Origin: Leucosporidium creatinivorum
Lineage: Eukaryota > Basidiomycota > Microbotryomycetes > Leucosporidiales > Leucosporidiaceae
Assembly: GCA_001600635.1 (NCBI GenBank)
Contig: BCKL01000038.1
Span: 124,001 to 188,000, forward strand
Direction of reading: 5' to 3'
DNA: 64,000 bases
Each line of letters starts with the position of its first letter. The first letter of the stretch is position 1. The position numbers were made by a program, and so were the translations under genes. Shown one piece after another: positions 1-11,319 of this stretch. The notes below the pieces were generated by a model. That model was not told the DNA's origin and made no database searches. It saw only the letters and a program-made list of their open reading frames with translations.

Positions 1-394
1 AGATGTTTGACGACTCGGAAGGGGTAAACGTTGAGAAGCTGCTCCCCGTCGTCGTCGTGGATTTCGTCTGGCGAGGGCAGCAGGCTTCCATCCAGCTGCG
101 AAGCTCGAGGTTTGCTTGCGGCTCGTGTATCGAGGGTAGCGAGAGAGGCTCACAGCATAAAGCGACGGTCCTTGCCATGGTTCGTCCCGAGGCGACGGGT
201 CCTCGACCTCGGCGTCGCGGTCAAGCGAGGACGTCTGCGGTCCGGGTCAGTCGTGTCTAGCTTTCGTTGGAAAACGTTTTACTCACCACACATCCAGGCG
301 AGACGCTACGAGTCGCGTCCGCCTGCTCAGTCAGCTTGGGCTGTGAGGCTGCAAAAACCTCCGCTACCGGTAGAAGTCGGCGCAGGTAGTCCAT
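1..394 (-). CDS. APH-like phosphotransferase, 5' part only (cut by window edge)
   Basis: The ATG at 394 (minus) opens MDYLRRLLPVAEVF. Two introns with good GT...CTGAC...CAG or GT...CAG structure give a continuous frame. The third exon starts with LDGSLLPSPDEI and runs off the left edge. This matches, at the same intron position, the segment ADGTLLPSPEEVESG of the gene at 2272-3471, so I read it as a paralogue of that APH-like kinase. No catalytic motif lies inside the window, so the function is by similarity to the neighbour only. The two paralogues face the same way and are separated by a foreign block, the orphan SAC3 tail. Start and splice sites are well supported. The family call is moderate. 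Confidence 0.55.
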
Positions 395-589
395 CGTAGG
401 TCATCAAATGTGTACGGAGAAGACGAGGGCCACTAGCGCAGCATGGAAGGCGAGAGTGAGAGCGAGCGAATTGAACGACGCGTTGGGCAGGCGCTCCCAG
501 TCCTCCGATGTGGTGAAGTTGTAGACCGGTAGGCGTCTGTGAGACTCAAAAGTAGCTGTATATGCGTGATTCGCGAGTCGCGGGTTTGT

Positions 590-2240
590 AGACGAGGTGA
601 TGGCGGGAGAGCAAGAACGCTCGAGTGGAGCGGGCTTCACATCTTGATCTCAAAAGGAGGTCGGACGTTGATGTTCAACAGGGCTAAAAAAGGCGCCGAG
701 TCTACTATAGAATATCTCCTTAATGGCTCTGCAGAGTCTGCACCTGCTCTTCGCGCCTTCGCTGGACTTCGGCCATCAGCTCAGCCTTCAAGCTCTCGCC
801 GTCCCTGCTCTTCGACAACGAGGTGTGCACTGGCATCGCGTCATACATCCTACTCGACATATATTGCACCAGTAGACCCCTTACGCTCCTCATAATCGCA
901 TCTAGCGCGCTCAACCGGACTCCAGCGACGAGCTGCGCCTCCGCCGAGCTGTTGAAGAGCCGCTCCTTGTGGCTGCTGAGACGAAGCTCGGGTCAGCGGT
1001 AGGACGATTGGAGAATACAGGTTCCACGTTACTCACCTCGTCTCCGACGGCGGCGCTAGGCTCGCCTTGCGCTCCCTCTCGGACTTGAGCAGCGAGCCGA
1101 ATCCGTTCTCCACCGGCGTAAGGGAGACCACCGACTCTTGTAGCGAGCTCTCCAACTGTGCGAGTGAGGCAGGACAATCTTCGATAAGGGTCTGCTGCCG
1201 AGTCGTAGCTTTGGGTGTGCTGGCGAGATGCTCGAGCAGAAGTTTGGCGAGGGCGACTGGAGGGGCAAAAGGTCAGTGATGAAGCTCAGGTAGCGGGAGC
1301 TGTGTGAGGAGCGTACGATCCAACATCGGTTGCCCGTCGAGCGTCGACGCTGGGTGGTGGCGGCCAAGTCGGCGGTGGGAGTCGAGGCGGTTCTAGCTTC
1401 GCCGAGCACGGTGTTGAGCGCCTCGATGAGGAGGGTGAGAAGTCGGGTCGCTGCGGATAGAAATGGAGAGTCAGCTCTTGACCTATGCGAGAAGAAGACG
1501 GGAAGAGAACTTACGATCCGGCGATATGGGAAGCGCGGCCACTTGCTGCAGCGGCCGGTTTCGGCCTGAGAAGCGGAGGGTCAGCGAGGTGGGCGAAGAA
1601 GAGCGAGGAGGGAGCACTCACCTGCTTGAGCCTCGCTGCCATAGAACAATCAATCTTGGCTGCACCCTCGCCTTGAGCAAGCCCGCCTGCTCGTTCGATG
1701 GAAAGCGACGACAAGTCGAGCCCTTCCGTTTCCACGTCGTCCATCTACTCGTCGCCCTCCTCCCAAGTCGGCCCTGCTCCAAGCTCCCGCCACCTCGCCG
1801 AACCTCTTCTCCTCATCAGCTCGTTGCTCCCGACTCTGCAGAGTCCTCACCCTCCATTCGGCGAAGACCTCCCTCGCGAGCCTGCGCTCTCGCGCCGCTC
1901 CAATCGCAAGCCGTCGAACCTCCCTCCTCACTGCTTCAGCGACGAGCTCATTCATCAACCCCTTCATGAGGATCCGCCGACCCTCCTGCTGCTGCTGCCG
2001 AACCCGCTCCCACCGCTCCTTCAGCGCGAGCTCGACTGCTCGGCGAACAGGCAGTTGACCGACGTAGCGGCGTGGTTCGTCGGTAAGGAATGCGGCGAGG
2101 GACTCGATGAGAAGGGTGCAGTCGATAGTTGGTGATGGTGGTGGTGGAGAAGGAGGAACGATCTTGAGGGAGGACTTGCCGGGCGTAGGGAGCGGAGCGG
2201 GAGAGGAGGAAGAAGGGAAGGAGTGTGGTGGGAGCGGCTT
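590..2240 (-). repeat. Left arm of a 1.65-kb inverted repeat (SAC3 3' region)
   Basis: Read on the minus strand, this block matches 20740-22410 on the plus strand over coding sequence, introns and about 130 bp of 3' flank. The match ends abruptly at 590/22410, inside the shared string CACCTCGTC. The other end fades near 2240/20740 in the P/S-rich coding region. Similarity is high, roughly 90% by eye, and almost complete over the stretch equivalent to 21121-21350. The arms enclose about 18.5 kb. No transposon ends or target duplications were seen. Confidence 0.9.
720..2240 (-). pseudogene. Orphan SAC3 C-terminal exons without the SAC3 domain
   Basis: The minus strand repeats the last exons of SAC3: a P/S-rich linker, then a long helical segment (LPVRRAVELALKERWERV, EVRRLAIGAARERRLAREVF), then exons for RLLTLLIEALNTVLG and VALAKLLLEHLAS and a final SALDAIMRSVRGLLVQY...TLQSH followed by TAA at 720-722. 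Unlike the tail attached to SAC3, this copy stays open through these exons. It has no start codon and no SAC3/PCI domain, because an APH-like gene ends at 2272 just upstream. Frame continuity near 1740-1760 is unresolved: a TAG immediately precedes an ATG in both copies, so an unrecognised intron may be there. It is called a pseudogene because it lacks a head, not because the tail is decayed. Confidence 0.7.
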
Positions 2241-2271
2241 GTCTCCTTCGTACTAGCTGGGGCGTCTCGTC

Positions 2272-3471
2272 TCATAAAGTAGGCGCGGTCCTCCAACCCA
2301 GCTCCACGAACGGCTCGCTCATCGTTGAGGGGAAGGAAGGGACCACGAGGAGTGTGGCTCTGGCTAACGGGGTCGACCGCAGCTTGGCCTCCTGACAGAC
2401 GCGCATCGTCTCGAAATACTCGGGGAACCATCCACTGAGTCCCCAATCCACTAGGCCTACGAGCTCCCCATCCCGAACGATGAGGTTCCTTCCAGCGAGG
2501 TCTCCGTGCGTGAAGACGAGTCGATGGTTGGTGGGGAGAGACTTGAAAGCGAGTCGAAGGGATGTGGATGAAGTGGGAAACTCTTCGAGGAGAGCGGTAT
2601 TGAGATACGCAATCATCTCGGATTCGGTTGAGAAGGAAGGGACGGGCGTTTCGGACATGGGATGGACGAGGCGCGCCGGTAGACCTCGGTAGTCACCGAT
2701 GCGCCTGCTGTTGGCCGGCAGGTACGTGTCTCGTAGGGATCTGACGATGTCCTCGAGTGATTCGAGTATGCCGAGGCGCCGAGAGACGGGAAGAGACCTC
2801 CATAGCTTCTCGGTGATTGGTTCTCCGGGGATGTAGGACATGAAGAGATAGCCCTTGCCGTCCTGGACGTTGTATCCGAGAAACTGGAGTGTTGAGGCTC
2901 AGCTCGCCTGACCCGCCAAGCTGTATCGAAGGAGACGGATGCCCTCAGCTCCGGCGCTTCCTTAATTTTCGTACTCGCGTACCGCATGGCTAGCCCTTCG
3001 TCCAGAGTGACAATGTTCTTATCACCCCACTTGACGACCATGCTTTGCCCGATGCGCTTGACCCAGGTATCGTGGCCGTCGAGGAGCAGTTGCCCTGGGC
3101 CGGACTCGACTTCCTCGGGCGAAGGGAGCAGCGTGCCGTCAGCCTGTGCAGTTGGAAGACTGGAGTCAGCGGGTGACGGGGACACGAGATGCTCGAACAG
3201 AGCAGTACTCACGCTGAATTCGGACGGAGCGTTGATCCAGCTCTGAGCTGCATAGTCTTTGACGAAAGGGCTGTCCTCGGGATCGAGTCCCTGTAGCGAG
3301 AGAAGAGAACGGAGGTTGGTTTAATTACTGCGCATTGCTCATAGTTGAAGAGAACAAGGGACAACGCACGAGCTCTGGTGAAGTAGTCGCTGAACTCGGC
3401 CGAGAATCCGCGCCTGAGGTAGGAGAAGAGGTGACCGTCCACTTCAGTGGCAAAGATGCGAGAGCACCCAT
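2272..3471 (-). CDS. APH/ChoK-like phosphotransferase family protein
   Basis: Exons on the minus strand give ...SPEL, GLDPEDSPFVKDYAAQSWIN, ADGTLLPSPEEVESG and VKRIGQSMVVKWG, then LQFLGYNVQDGKGYLF and MSYIPGEPITEKLW. The catalytic-loop motif follows (LVFTHGDLAGRNLIV: HGD...N), then VGLVDWG as the metal-binding Asp, and a C-terminus ending at 2272. This is the architecture of the aminoglycoside-phosphotransferase/choline-kinase-like superfamily, which is common in fungi with mostly unknown substrates. The proposed start is ATG 3471; exons further upstream remain possible. An intron near 2890-2950 has an uncertain donor. The 5' end lies close to MED1, which is transcribed the other way. It has a paralogue at 1-394. 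No substrate can be inferred. Confidence 0.75.
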
Positions 3472-3773
3472 ACCAGGGAGAGCGAAGAGCAGCGGGAGGT
3501 TGTCGTAACCGACTGTGCGAGCAGACGTAGGCGAACGACGCGTCGTGTTTCGGCGAGGTGAGCGGGAGCTGACGGGCGAGGAGATAAAGTTCTGTAGTCT
3601 AGCAGCGAGCTGTACGAGTATTTCAGAGCTTCCCAACGAGTCGAGAGCTTGAAGACGAGGTAACGGCGAGTAACGGCGGGAGTAGAAGAGGTCGCTGGAG
3701 CTCGCCGTCGCTTCTTGTCCTCCGCCAAATCGCTGCCAACTTCGCTTCATCGCCGCCGACTCGACTACAGAGG

Positions 3774-6214
3774 ATGCAGAACACGACAAGCTACACTCTT
3801 ACAGCGTCGACAAGCTCGACTGAGCCCACGGTGCTCGCGGCCGCCCATTCGCTTCGCTCCTCGCTCAAAGCCAGCTTCAGCTCGGCCAGCAGCTCAGCTA
3901 CAGCAGCGGGCGACAAGTCGTCACATTTACTACATCCTCTCGGCCCTTTCGACCCCTCACAACGCTCAGCTCAGCTACAGCAGCTCCAATCGACCCTCTC
4001 CTCCATCCGCTCCGCCGTTACCGCTTTCTCGACCATCCTTCCAGCACCTTCCGACAACCCAGCAGGACCAGTGCGAGCTGTAGGAGATCCCAATGAGAAG
4101 CACCTCGCCCTACTCAAGGAAACGGCGTCGAGCGAGGCCGTGCTCCTCAGCTCGCTTGAAGCAGACGCGCAGAGGGCCAAGCAGCTCCTCGCTCGGCGGG
4201 ACGACTACGCGCACCTGTACCCCGTGCTCTCGGCTCGACAGCTGTCGAAGCTTCCCGAGGGAATCGCCGGCGCGCGAGGGCAGCGGACGCTCGAGGTGCT
4301 CGAAGGCATCGCCGCCAGCCTGGGGCTGATGAGCTTCAAGGACACCAGCTCGCACATGGTCGACGGCGTGTCGAAGGAGGTCCATACTCTTAGTCTTGGC
4401 GGAAAGGTCATGGTCGTCGACGTCGAGGTGGAAGTAGACGGCGGTCGCGCCCTTCGCGTCAAGGTCTCCTACGTCCTCGACAGCCAGCACGAGAGCGAGG
4501 GAACGGCCAGGCGACTGGAGGCGATGCTCAAAGATATGGAGGACCTGGGAGAGGGGGCGGACGAGCTGGTTGTCGAGCGCGGGTTGAAAGGCTTCCGGGA
4601 GACGTTGAGGGAGCTCAAGCGACTGGACGAGATGACCGAGGAGACGACGGTGGACTGCTTTGCTATCCACGAGGCGATGCTAGAAGCATTGCACAAGATC
4701 CTACAGGTCGAAAGGCGAGCTGCTGTCCCCATTAGCTCGATAGTCGGCGCTAACCCCTTCTTTCGCAGCGGCAACCCACCCTCCTGCGACCTCTCCTCGC
4801 GCTCGCACGGCGTCGCTCTCCCTATCACCCACTCCCACCACGCCAAGATCCTCTTCCACGCCTCTCCACTCGCGCAGCTCTCTTTCGAATGGACCAAGGA
4901 GGCCGAGGGAGGCTTCGCCGCCGGAGAAGGCCTCGACCGAGTGCTGGAGCTCGAAGGCGTCCATTCGCTCAAGGTGTCGCTGTTGAAGCCAGGAAAGGAT
5001 GTCGCTCCCTTGGCGAGTTACATTGACGAGGCGCAGACCGGTCGACCGAGGTACGTTCTCATTTCCCTCGCTTCGGCGCGGCGCTCACCTAAGTTTGCGT
5101 TCGCAGCTCCCTCCCTTCGACATTGCCATCCTTCGACCTCTACCACTCGAGATCATTGCAATGGCCTCACTTCGCTGCGACCAGCTTGACTACCTCACCG
5201 ACCTTCCGCGCACACTTTTCGCCCGGCGTGCCCATAACGAAGGCAACCGGTGGGCGGATCATGGCTGCGCTGGGACAACGCGAGGAGGAGAGCTTAGCCT
5301 TCAGATCATCCTCTTCTAACGGCAAGCTTGGGGCAAATACGACTTGGATCGAGGATCTGCTGGTGAGCTTTGCAATGAGAGAGTCTCCGACGCTTAACGC
5401 TGAATGTCTCTCTGCTTCACAGGTATCGCCACGAGACGGCCCTGTAGTCATGTTCTCTCCCGAAGACACGTATCAGGCTGTGAGCTGGACATTGTCGTTG
5501 ATTTGCTCACTCGAGATTGACCTCCCTGCTCGGCGCAGACTTTCGACGACCTGCCGTTCTCGCAAGACTTCTCGCTCGCGGAGCCAAGCTCGACTCCCGG
5601 CTACCTCTGTACCGACGTGCGCTTCCGCTCGCCCGCCGAGCTCTTCAAGGTCATCGAGGTGCGCTGATCTCGCGCTCCCCCCGCCTAGACTGGACTAACC
5701 CAAGTCGTTCTCCAGATCCTGAAAGAGCAACAGATCATCAACGACCTCGTCAAGAGCGCCTTCTCGCCCGACAACCATACTACCTCCACTCCCGCCTCCT
5801 CCAACAAGCGGCGGAAGCTAAACGAGGCTGTTCCCTCGCTCGAAAGCCTCTTTGCTCGTGAGTATTCCACGTTTATCAGGTCGACCCTCAAATTGGCGGC
5901 ACAGCTAACTTTGCCGCTTTCTCACAGCCACTCCTTCTCCGACCGTCCCCGTCTTCTTCCACCTCTCCTCTTCCACTCCCCCCTCGCTCTCCCTCTCCTT
6001 CCCCACGCCCAACGCTCCTCCCACCCTCGCCTCGCCTCTCGCGGTACACATCCGCGTCGACAGCTCCAGCGCAGAGGGCGTTCGAGTCGAGCTGGAGGGA
6101 AAGGGGATGGAGAAGCTCGAGGTGGAGAAGGAGAAGTTGGAGAAGGTGGTTGCGAGGGGAAGGGATGTTGGGCTGGTGATGAGGTGGGTGTCGAAGAGGT
6201 CGGAGCAGGTGTAG
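3774..6214 (+). CDS. MED1: Mediator subunit 1 (Med1)
   Basis: The start MQNTTSYTLTASTSSTEP leads into a Med1 domain. LEVLEGIAASLGLMSFKD and LSLGGKVMVVDVEVEVDG, then LRVKVSYVLDSQ and a helical LVVERGLKGFRETLRELKRL segment, are typical of fungal Med1. The long first exon runs to about 5050. Further exons (LPSFDLYHSRSLQWPHFAA, VSPRDGPVVMFSPEDTYQ, TFDDLPFSQDF, ILKEQQIINDLVKSAF) are joined by introns of about 55-75 nt. The last exon ends ...VMRWVSKRSEQV with TAG at 6212-6214. A basic NKRRK cluster sits near the C-terminus. The protein is a subunit of the Mediator middle module in the nucleus, linking activators to RNA polymerase II. It is divergent from the APH-like gene at 3471, with about 300 bp between starts. 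Confidence 0.8.
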
Positions 6215-6325
6215 ATAGATAGATGGAGATCAGGCGCATCCAGAAGTATGAGCAGACGCGAGCAGCAAGGAGTACTCTCTCAGAATTCGGCGCCGAGGTT
6301 ATTGTCGAACTCGTCTGATTGCCAA

Positions 6326-7601
6326 CTAAGCGTCTAGGCAGATCTCTCCTTCACCTGCAAGATGTGAGATACGAGTCAGTGAACCTGGGCGAATTCGATA
6401 TCGGCGAACCTCACCAAGGCTCGAGGAATCGCTTCCACGAGAGCTGCCCCTGCTGCGAGCTTCTAAGCATCCTCCTCGCTCTAACATGCAGCGCCTAAGT
6501 TTCTCGATCCTCTCCTTGTTCTTTCCACCCGCCTCCGCCGTCCCACTCTCCAGCACAAGTCGCCTCAGCTTCCTCAAGCTCGGCAGATCCTCCTCGAACG
6601 CCTCGCAAAGCTGTTTGGTCGCCTTCCTCTGCCAAGCGACTTCGAGTTGATTGAAGTCGGAAAGATCTCGCCTATCTCCTATTTGGAGGAGGGAGAGCGA
6701 GGGTGGAATGCCTTGGAGCGCGTGCGAAACGAGCGCCGAGGGGTCGTAGTGTTGAGGGTAGAGGGCGAGGTCGCGGAGGGAGGTAAAGGAAGTCCACGGG
6801 AAGCGGTCGGTGACTCCTAGACTCGATGCTCCTTGCACGAGAGCGAAGGAAGTGAGCTGAGGGGCGAGGTTGGCGAGCGCCAGCTGGAGATCGTCCTCTT
6901 CGCCGAGCTTCTCTCCATTGCCTGTCAGGCCAAGGGTGAGGCGTTGAAGGAGGGGCATCGAGAAAGCGTTGAGCCACGTGGACCAAAGCGGGAAGTAGGC
7001 TTCGTGGAGGAAGATGTCGAGGAGCGTGAGCGTATTGAGGCAGCCGAAGCAAGGGCTGATGACGGGAGGAAGGAGTGGAGCTGGACCCGCAGGCCAGGGC
7101 TTGCAGGCTCCGAGGTCGATCCAGCGAAGATGTAGCGTCTCCACCTCTGCACAAGGCAGAGAAGAAGGTCAGCGAGCCTTGCGAGGCCGAGTGCCGAATG
7201 CAGGCGGGGAGCAGCTCACCCGTGTAGAACGGCACATCTCGAAGGTCGAGGCGCAAGTTGGAGACGACGATCTTCTCAACGCTTCGGGGTATCTTGAGGG
7301 AGTAAACGCGAGCCTCCTTGAGCTCGTCGCTGTCAAAGCTGTACCGCGAGCCGAGCCAGATGCTCTTCACTCGGCGGGTCGACTGCTCGTCGAGAGATTG
7401 CAGCGCTTCGTTCATCTGCTGACTCGTAGGAAGGAAGAGATCTTGCAGGTACTCTTGTCGTGCTCGAGCTCTCCAAGTCGAGTTGACGAGGGAGAAGTTG
7501 AGGAGCTGGCGATGGCGATCTTTGACCGTACCGAAAGATAAGATGGGGATAGCAAGCTTGATGACATGGTGGATGATCTCGGTGGGAAGCGATGGAGGCA
7601 T
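6326..7601 (-). CDS. F-box-type/leucine-rich protein, paralogue 1
   Basis: ATG 7601 opens MPPSLPTEIIHHVIKLAIP, followed by LLNFSLVNSTWRARARQ. This is an F-box-like start (LPxEIxxxI...C/SLVNSxW). One intron around 7150-7240 joins to EVETLHLRWIDL, then weak leucine-rich segments (LNTLTLLDIFLHEAYFP, LLQRLTLGLTGN, LRKLRRLVLESG). Two paralogues lie at 12513 and 22583. In paralogue 3 the protein ends WERFFEPW-stop. Here the same ending (W-K-R-F-L-E-P-W-TGA, 6411-6437) is present but in another frame, so a small indel around 6440-6460 has changed the C-terminus; the open frame runs on to 6326. F-box proteins are usually substrate adaptors of SCF ubiquitin ligases; the target is unknown. Confidence 0.7.
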
Positions 7602-8073
7602 TTTGCTGAGCATTGACGCCTTTGATGAATGCAGGGCGAGTCCCGAGCCTCGGCTCTTCTTTCTCAGCGCGAGCGCCCGAGCTATGCTGCAGCTGGAGCC
7701 GGGCTCGAATGGTCCAGCGAGCTTTCCCTCCCTTCCCAAGCGAGCAGCTTTGACGAGTCGAGACGAGCGAGCAAAACGAGCGATGTGACGGAAGGCAAGA
7801 GGAGAGCAGAGCGTTCGCTCCGCCCCCTCGGAGTGCAGAAGGTCCGAGCTCAAGATTTTGCAGCGAGTTGGAGAGGTGCAGAACAGGCTGAAGACGACGG
7901 TTAAGATCCGAGAACACTTACTCGGCTCAGTGGAGGGCGCTTCCGCAAAGTCAGAATCAAGCACAACCCTTCGCCGAACCTCAACCCTCTCGGCGGCGGC
8001 CAAGCCTTTCCCAGGGAAAGCAAGCGATAATACAATAACAAAGAGTCGGCCACTCCCTCCCTCCCTCCCACCA
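7602..8073. other. Intergenic: F-box 1 upstream region and ZRG17-like 3' end
   Basis: No convincing gene. Open frames here on both strands are extensions or shadows of neighbours and lack splice or homology support. It should hold the promoter of the minus-strand F-box gene and the 3' UTR of the transporter gene. Confidence 0.5.
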
Positions 8074-10939
8074 CTAATGTGAGTGTCCATGCCCCGCCGC
8101 CTGCTCATGCGAATGCCCACCATGCGAATGACCCGCATGCTCACTCTTCGTCGGCGGCGGCGGACTCATCGCTCCCTCCGCCCAAAACTTGACGTTTGCG
8201 CCCTTTTCCGCTCTGACCACCTGCACCGTCAACTCCCCTCCCTCCTTCCCTGCCTCCCCACCGAGCTTCAGCGCCGGTCCACAGCGGTCGCGGGCGAATT
8301 GAGTGATTGTGAGGATGTCCGAGTCGGAGACGTCTGGTCGGATGGTAATTACTAGGGTGGCGATGAGGGGTGAGGCGTTGGCGGAGAGTTTGGTGGTGGT
8401 GCTTGGTGTGGTGGAAGAGGCGGAGGAGGAGGAAGTCGAGTGAGGAGTGAGCTGCCAGATGTGAGGGGGCTTGACCTCAACAACGAGGGGGTGGTTCTCG
8501 ATCTGTTGTGGAGGAGAGATTAGCGCGAGGTCCGTAGATGGACTGCCGAAGAACTCACATCTCGTACACCGCTCTCAATGGCCGACATCTGCGCTGACTG
8601 TCCTGGCGGCGAGGTCTGCAAGAGAACCTGACCAGTAGCGACGGCGGCGGGGTAGGCGACGTAGAACATGGCGATAGACTGTAGTAGCGCGACGACCTTA
8701 TCCAGAGGAGCGAGTTGAATCCTGCAGTCAATCAGGGTCAGCGCCTGCTCGGCGACTTTGACGCGCGCCGAGCGACACTCACCCAGGAATCGTATGCGCC
8801 GAAACGACGAGACCGACGCTAAAGACGAGGACAGTAGCGGTGAAGGGGTTGGTCACTGCGTCAAGAAGGGTCGGCTCGGTCGTGCGAGTGCGGGAGCGAG
8901 TGAGTGAGAGGCCAGAGGGAGCGACGGCGTTGGCGAGGGATTGGTGGTTGCGCAGGGCGATGGCCGAGATGAGGCTGAAGAGTGCGGATAGGGAGAGGAG
9001 GATGATGGGGAGGACAATCCTGTGAGCGAGGCGGCGTCAGTTTTGAAGCATAGTCGAGCGCCGAGTAGAACTCACCCCTCATCCGGACCCGAACTGGCGC
9101 TCGATCCGACGAGTCCAGCATCTCCATGACCCATCCCACCGTGTCCAGCACCATGCGCTCCTTCCTCGTCGTTTCCTCCGTGCAGAAGGAGGACATGCTC
9201 GACCGACTCCTTGCAGACGTAGACTGCCGAGAAGAGCAAGTAGATGGCTTGCGAGAAGTGCGAGAGGGTGATGAGGCGGCGGGATCTGTAGTCGAGGGAA
9301 AATCAGCTTCTCATCTCGACGAGTAACAAGGAGTTCCCAACTCACCCAAATGGCATCCTCACTCCCGCATCGACCTTGTTGGACCCGAGCAAGCTTGCCA
9401 ACCTATCCATGCCCTTCCCACCCTCCATAACGACCCTGCTCAACCCTCCCATCCCATCAAAAACGACCAAATACCCCAACCCCGTCGTCGCCAGGCTCTC
9501 TGCACTCTGTCCCTTCACCCAAAGGGAAGCGCCGAGGACGATTTGAGCTACGCTGAGGAGGAGGGCGAGCTGCGTGCAGAGAGGGAGGTAGAGGGCGAGG
9601 TAAACGAAGAGCCGGAGCGGGGAGGGGAGGTGCGCGTATTTGGTGCGGAGGTGGGTTGGGGCAGGGAGGTAGGGGGAGGAGTCGAGCGAGGTGGGAGGAG
9701 CGGCGGAGCGTTGCTTCTCGGCGGCTAGGTTGTTGAGCGTGGCGAGTCGAGGGTCCGTCTGCGTGGGGTCCGAGAAGCTGAAGAAGTTATGCGAGACAGA
9801 TCGCTTATGATGATGTCCTCTTCGGTTGGCCTTGCTCTTGCCCGAAGCATCGTCGTCGACCTGGGCCGTAGCCTTCCACCCCCCACCATTAGCAGCAGGC
9901 ATCTCCTTGGGCGCATCGTTCCATCCTCCCACCCTCCTCGCAACATTCGGATCCTGATACGTATCGCCATAGCCCTCGCCTGGCTGCTGTCCCGGTCGAG
10001 GAAAGAAGGCGGAGAGGTTGCGCTCGTGGATGCGCGAGTGCTTGCGAGCGTGCTCGCCGCGCGGCAAGGGAGGAGGAGGAAGGCCGTTGCTACTGTTGGC
10101 GGTATTGGGGACGACAAAGGCTTTGGTGGTAGGCGAGTTGAGAGGGAGGAACGCGTCCTGCTCCTCTCCCGAGTCGTCCTGCGCCGGCTGAGCCTCGCCT
10201 GCATCCTCGTCCTCCTCCGCAATAGTATGACCGTTGCTGTTGGTAGCTCCTACGCCATTCGGTGAGCCCGCAGAGCTGACAAGCGAGCTCAAGTCGCCGC
10301 GACTTTGCCTCCGCTGGTGCACGGCCGTCGCTCCACCGTTTGGCGAGCCGTTTGCTGTAGTGCGAGCAGCTGGCGGTGGGGTCGAGTTCATAGTTCTGGG
10401 TAGTAGAGGCGGCGCGGCGGTAGAGGTAGGACTGGTGGCCGTGTAGGAGATGGAAGCTGCCCTTCGAACGTGGTTGGCGCCGGGCGGGGGAGGTGTCGAG
10501 CGAGCGGCGGAAGGGGAGACTGGTGGTGAGTTGCTGGATGTACTAGAGGGTGAAACGACGTCCTTTTGATCGAACTCGCGTACGAGCGATTTCACTCTGG
10601 TGGTGGTGAGAAGGAGAAGGGTCAGCGCCAGCCCTTGTAAGGCGACGGGTCGGGTCCTCTTCGGCGACTGGCAGACCAATCGAGATAGCAGCGAATGACA
10701 GCTACGCGCTTATAGCATCCTACAGCTTGTCCATTCTAGATGGGCTGCTTGTCGTCAACCTCGACACCTGCTCTCCCCTCGACGCGTTGCCTCGTATGCT
10801 CCAAGAGGCGCACAGCGAGGCGCGTCCTACAGACTGCTACCCTACAGCATAGCCTATCAGACGCTCAGACTCACCGTCGATGTCCTTTGGGCGCCTGCAA
10901 GCTGGTCGACGAGGGAGAGCTGGGAGAGGGAGAATCCAT
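8074..10939 (-). CDS. ZRG17: Cation-diffusion-facilitator-like protein, ZRG17/ZnT6 type
   Basis: ATG 10939 starts a short first exon (MDSPSPSSPSSTSLQAPKGH). An intron at 10597-10874 leads to VKSLVREFDQKD and a disordered Ser/Pro-rich N-terminal region of about 300 residues containing RRGHHHKRSVSHNF. The membrane part follows: LRLFVYLALYLPLCTQLALL, LGYLVVFDGMGGLSRVV, RMPFGSRRLITLSHFSQAIY, then a His-rich loop (GAHGAGHGGMGHGDAG), further helices and a cytosolic domain. The end is GHSHGGHSHEQAAGHGHSH, stop 8074. The HxxxD zinc-site motifs of active CDF transporters are not visible in the expected helices (VVFD; LDAVTNPFTATV). That fits the ZRG17/ZnT6 class, which works as a non-catalytic partner of MSC2/ZnT5 in ER/Golgi zinc import. 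An MSC2-like protein is the alternative. Confidence 0.7.
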
Positions 10940-11319
10940 TGGTTCGTGATCTTGTGGGGGAGAGGCGGAGGCAGCGAGTAGGTGGTGCAGTCGAGTCGTA
11001 GGCTAGTCGAAGATAGCTGTAGCGCGAGTCGCTGTAGTCCTACAGCTGGAGAACCGGGCGAAAGCGAGACGAAGAGAAGAACGAGCGAATGGAAGCAAAG
11101 AGAGCCGCGACGCGTGAGAGGGAGGTGGACCAGCCATCTTGGCCGAGGCTGGTCAGGGTGCAGATCTGCTCAGAGGGCGGGTCTGGATGGTGCTACAGTT
11201 TATTCTATTCGCTGCTAGTCGTTCTCGACTCGCTGAACCACAGCAGAAACCTTGCTACTCCAACGCCGAGCTCCATCAAGAGCACTTCAAGACAGCCTCT
11301 TTACAGCACCTCCACCTCA
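10940..11319. other. Intergenic: promoter side of the ZRG17-like gene
   Basis: No gene seen. It contains several copies of the short word CTGTAG/CTACAG (for example around 11010-11050), a word frequent in gaps throughout the window. Meaning unknown. Confidence 0.4.

Noticed and set aside
404-640. Small frame with a hydrophobic C-terminus between the SAC3 arm and the left-edge kinase
   Set aside because: No ATG start in frame (begins GTG), and its N-terminal half lies in repeat sequence.
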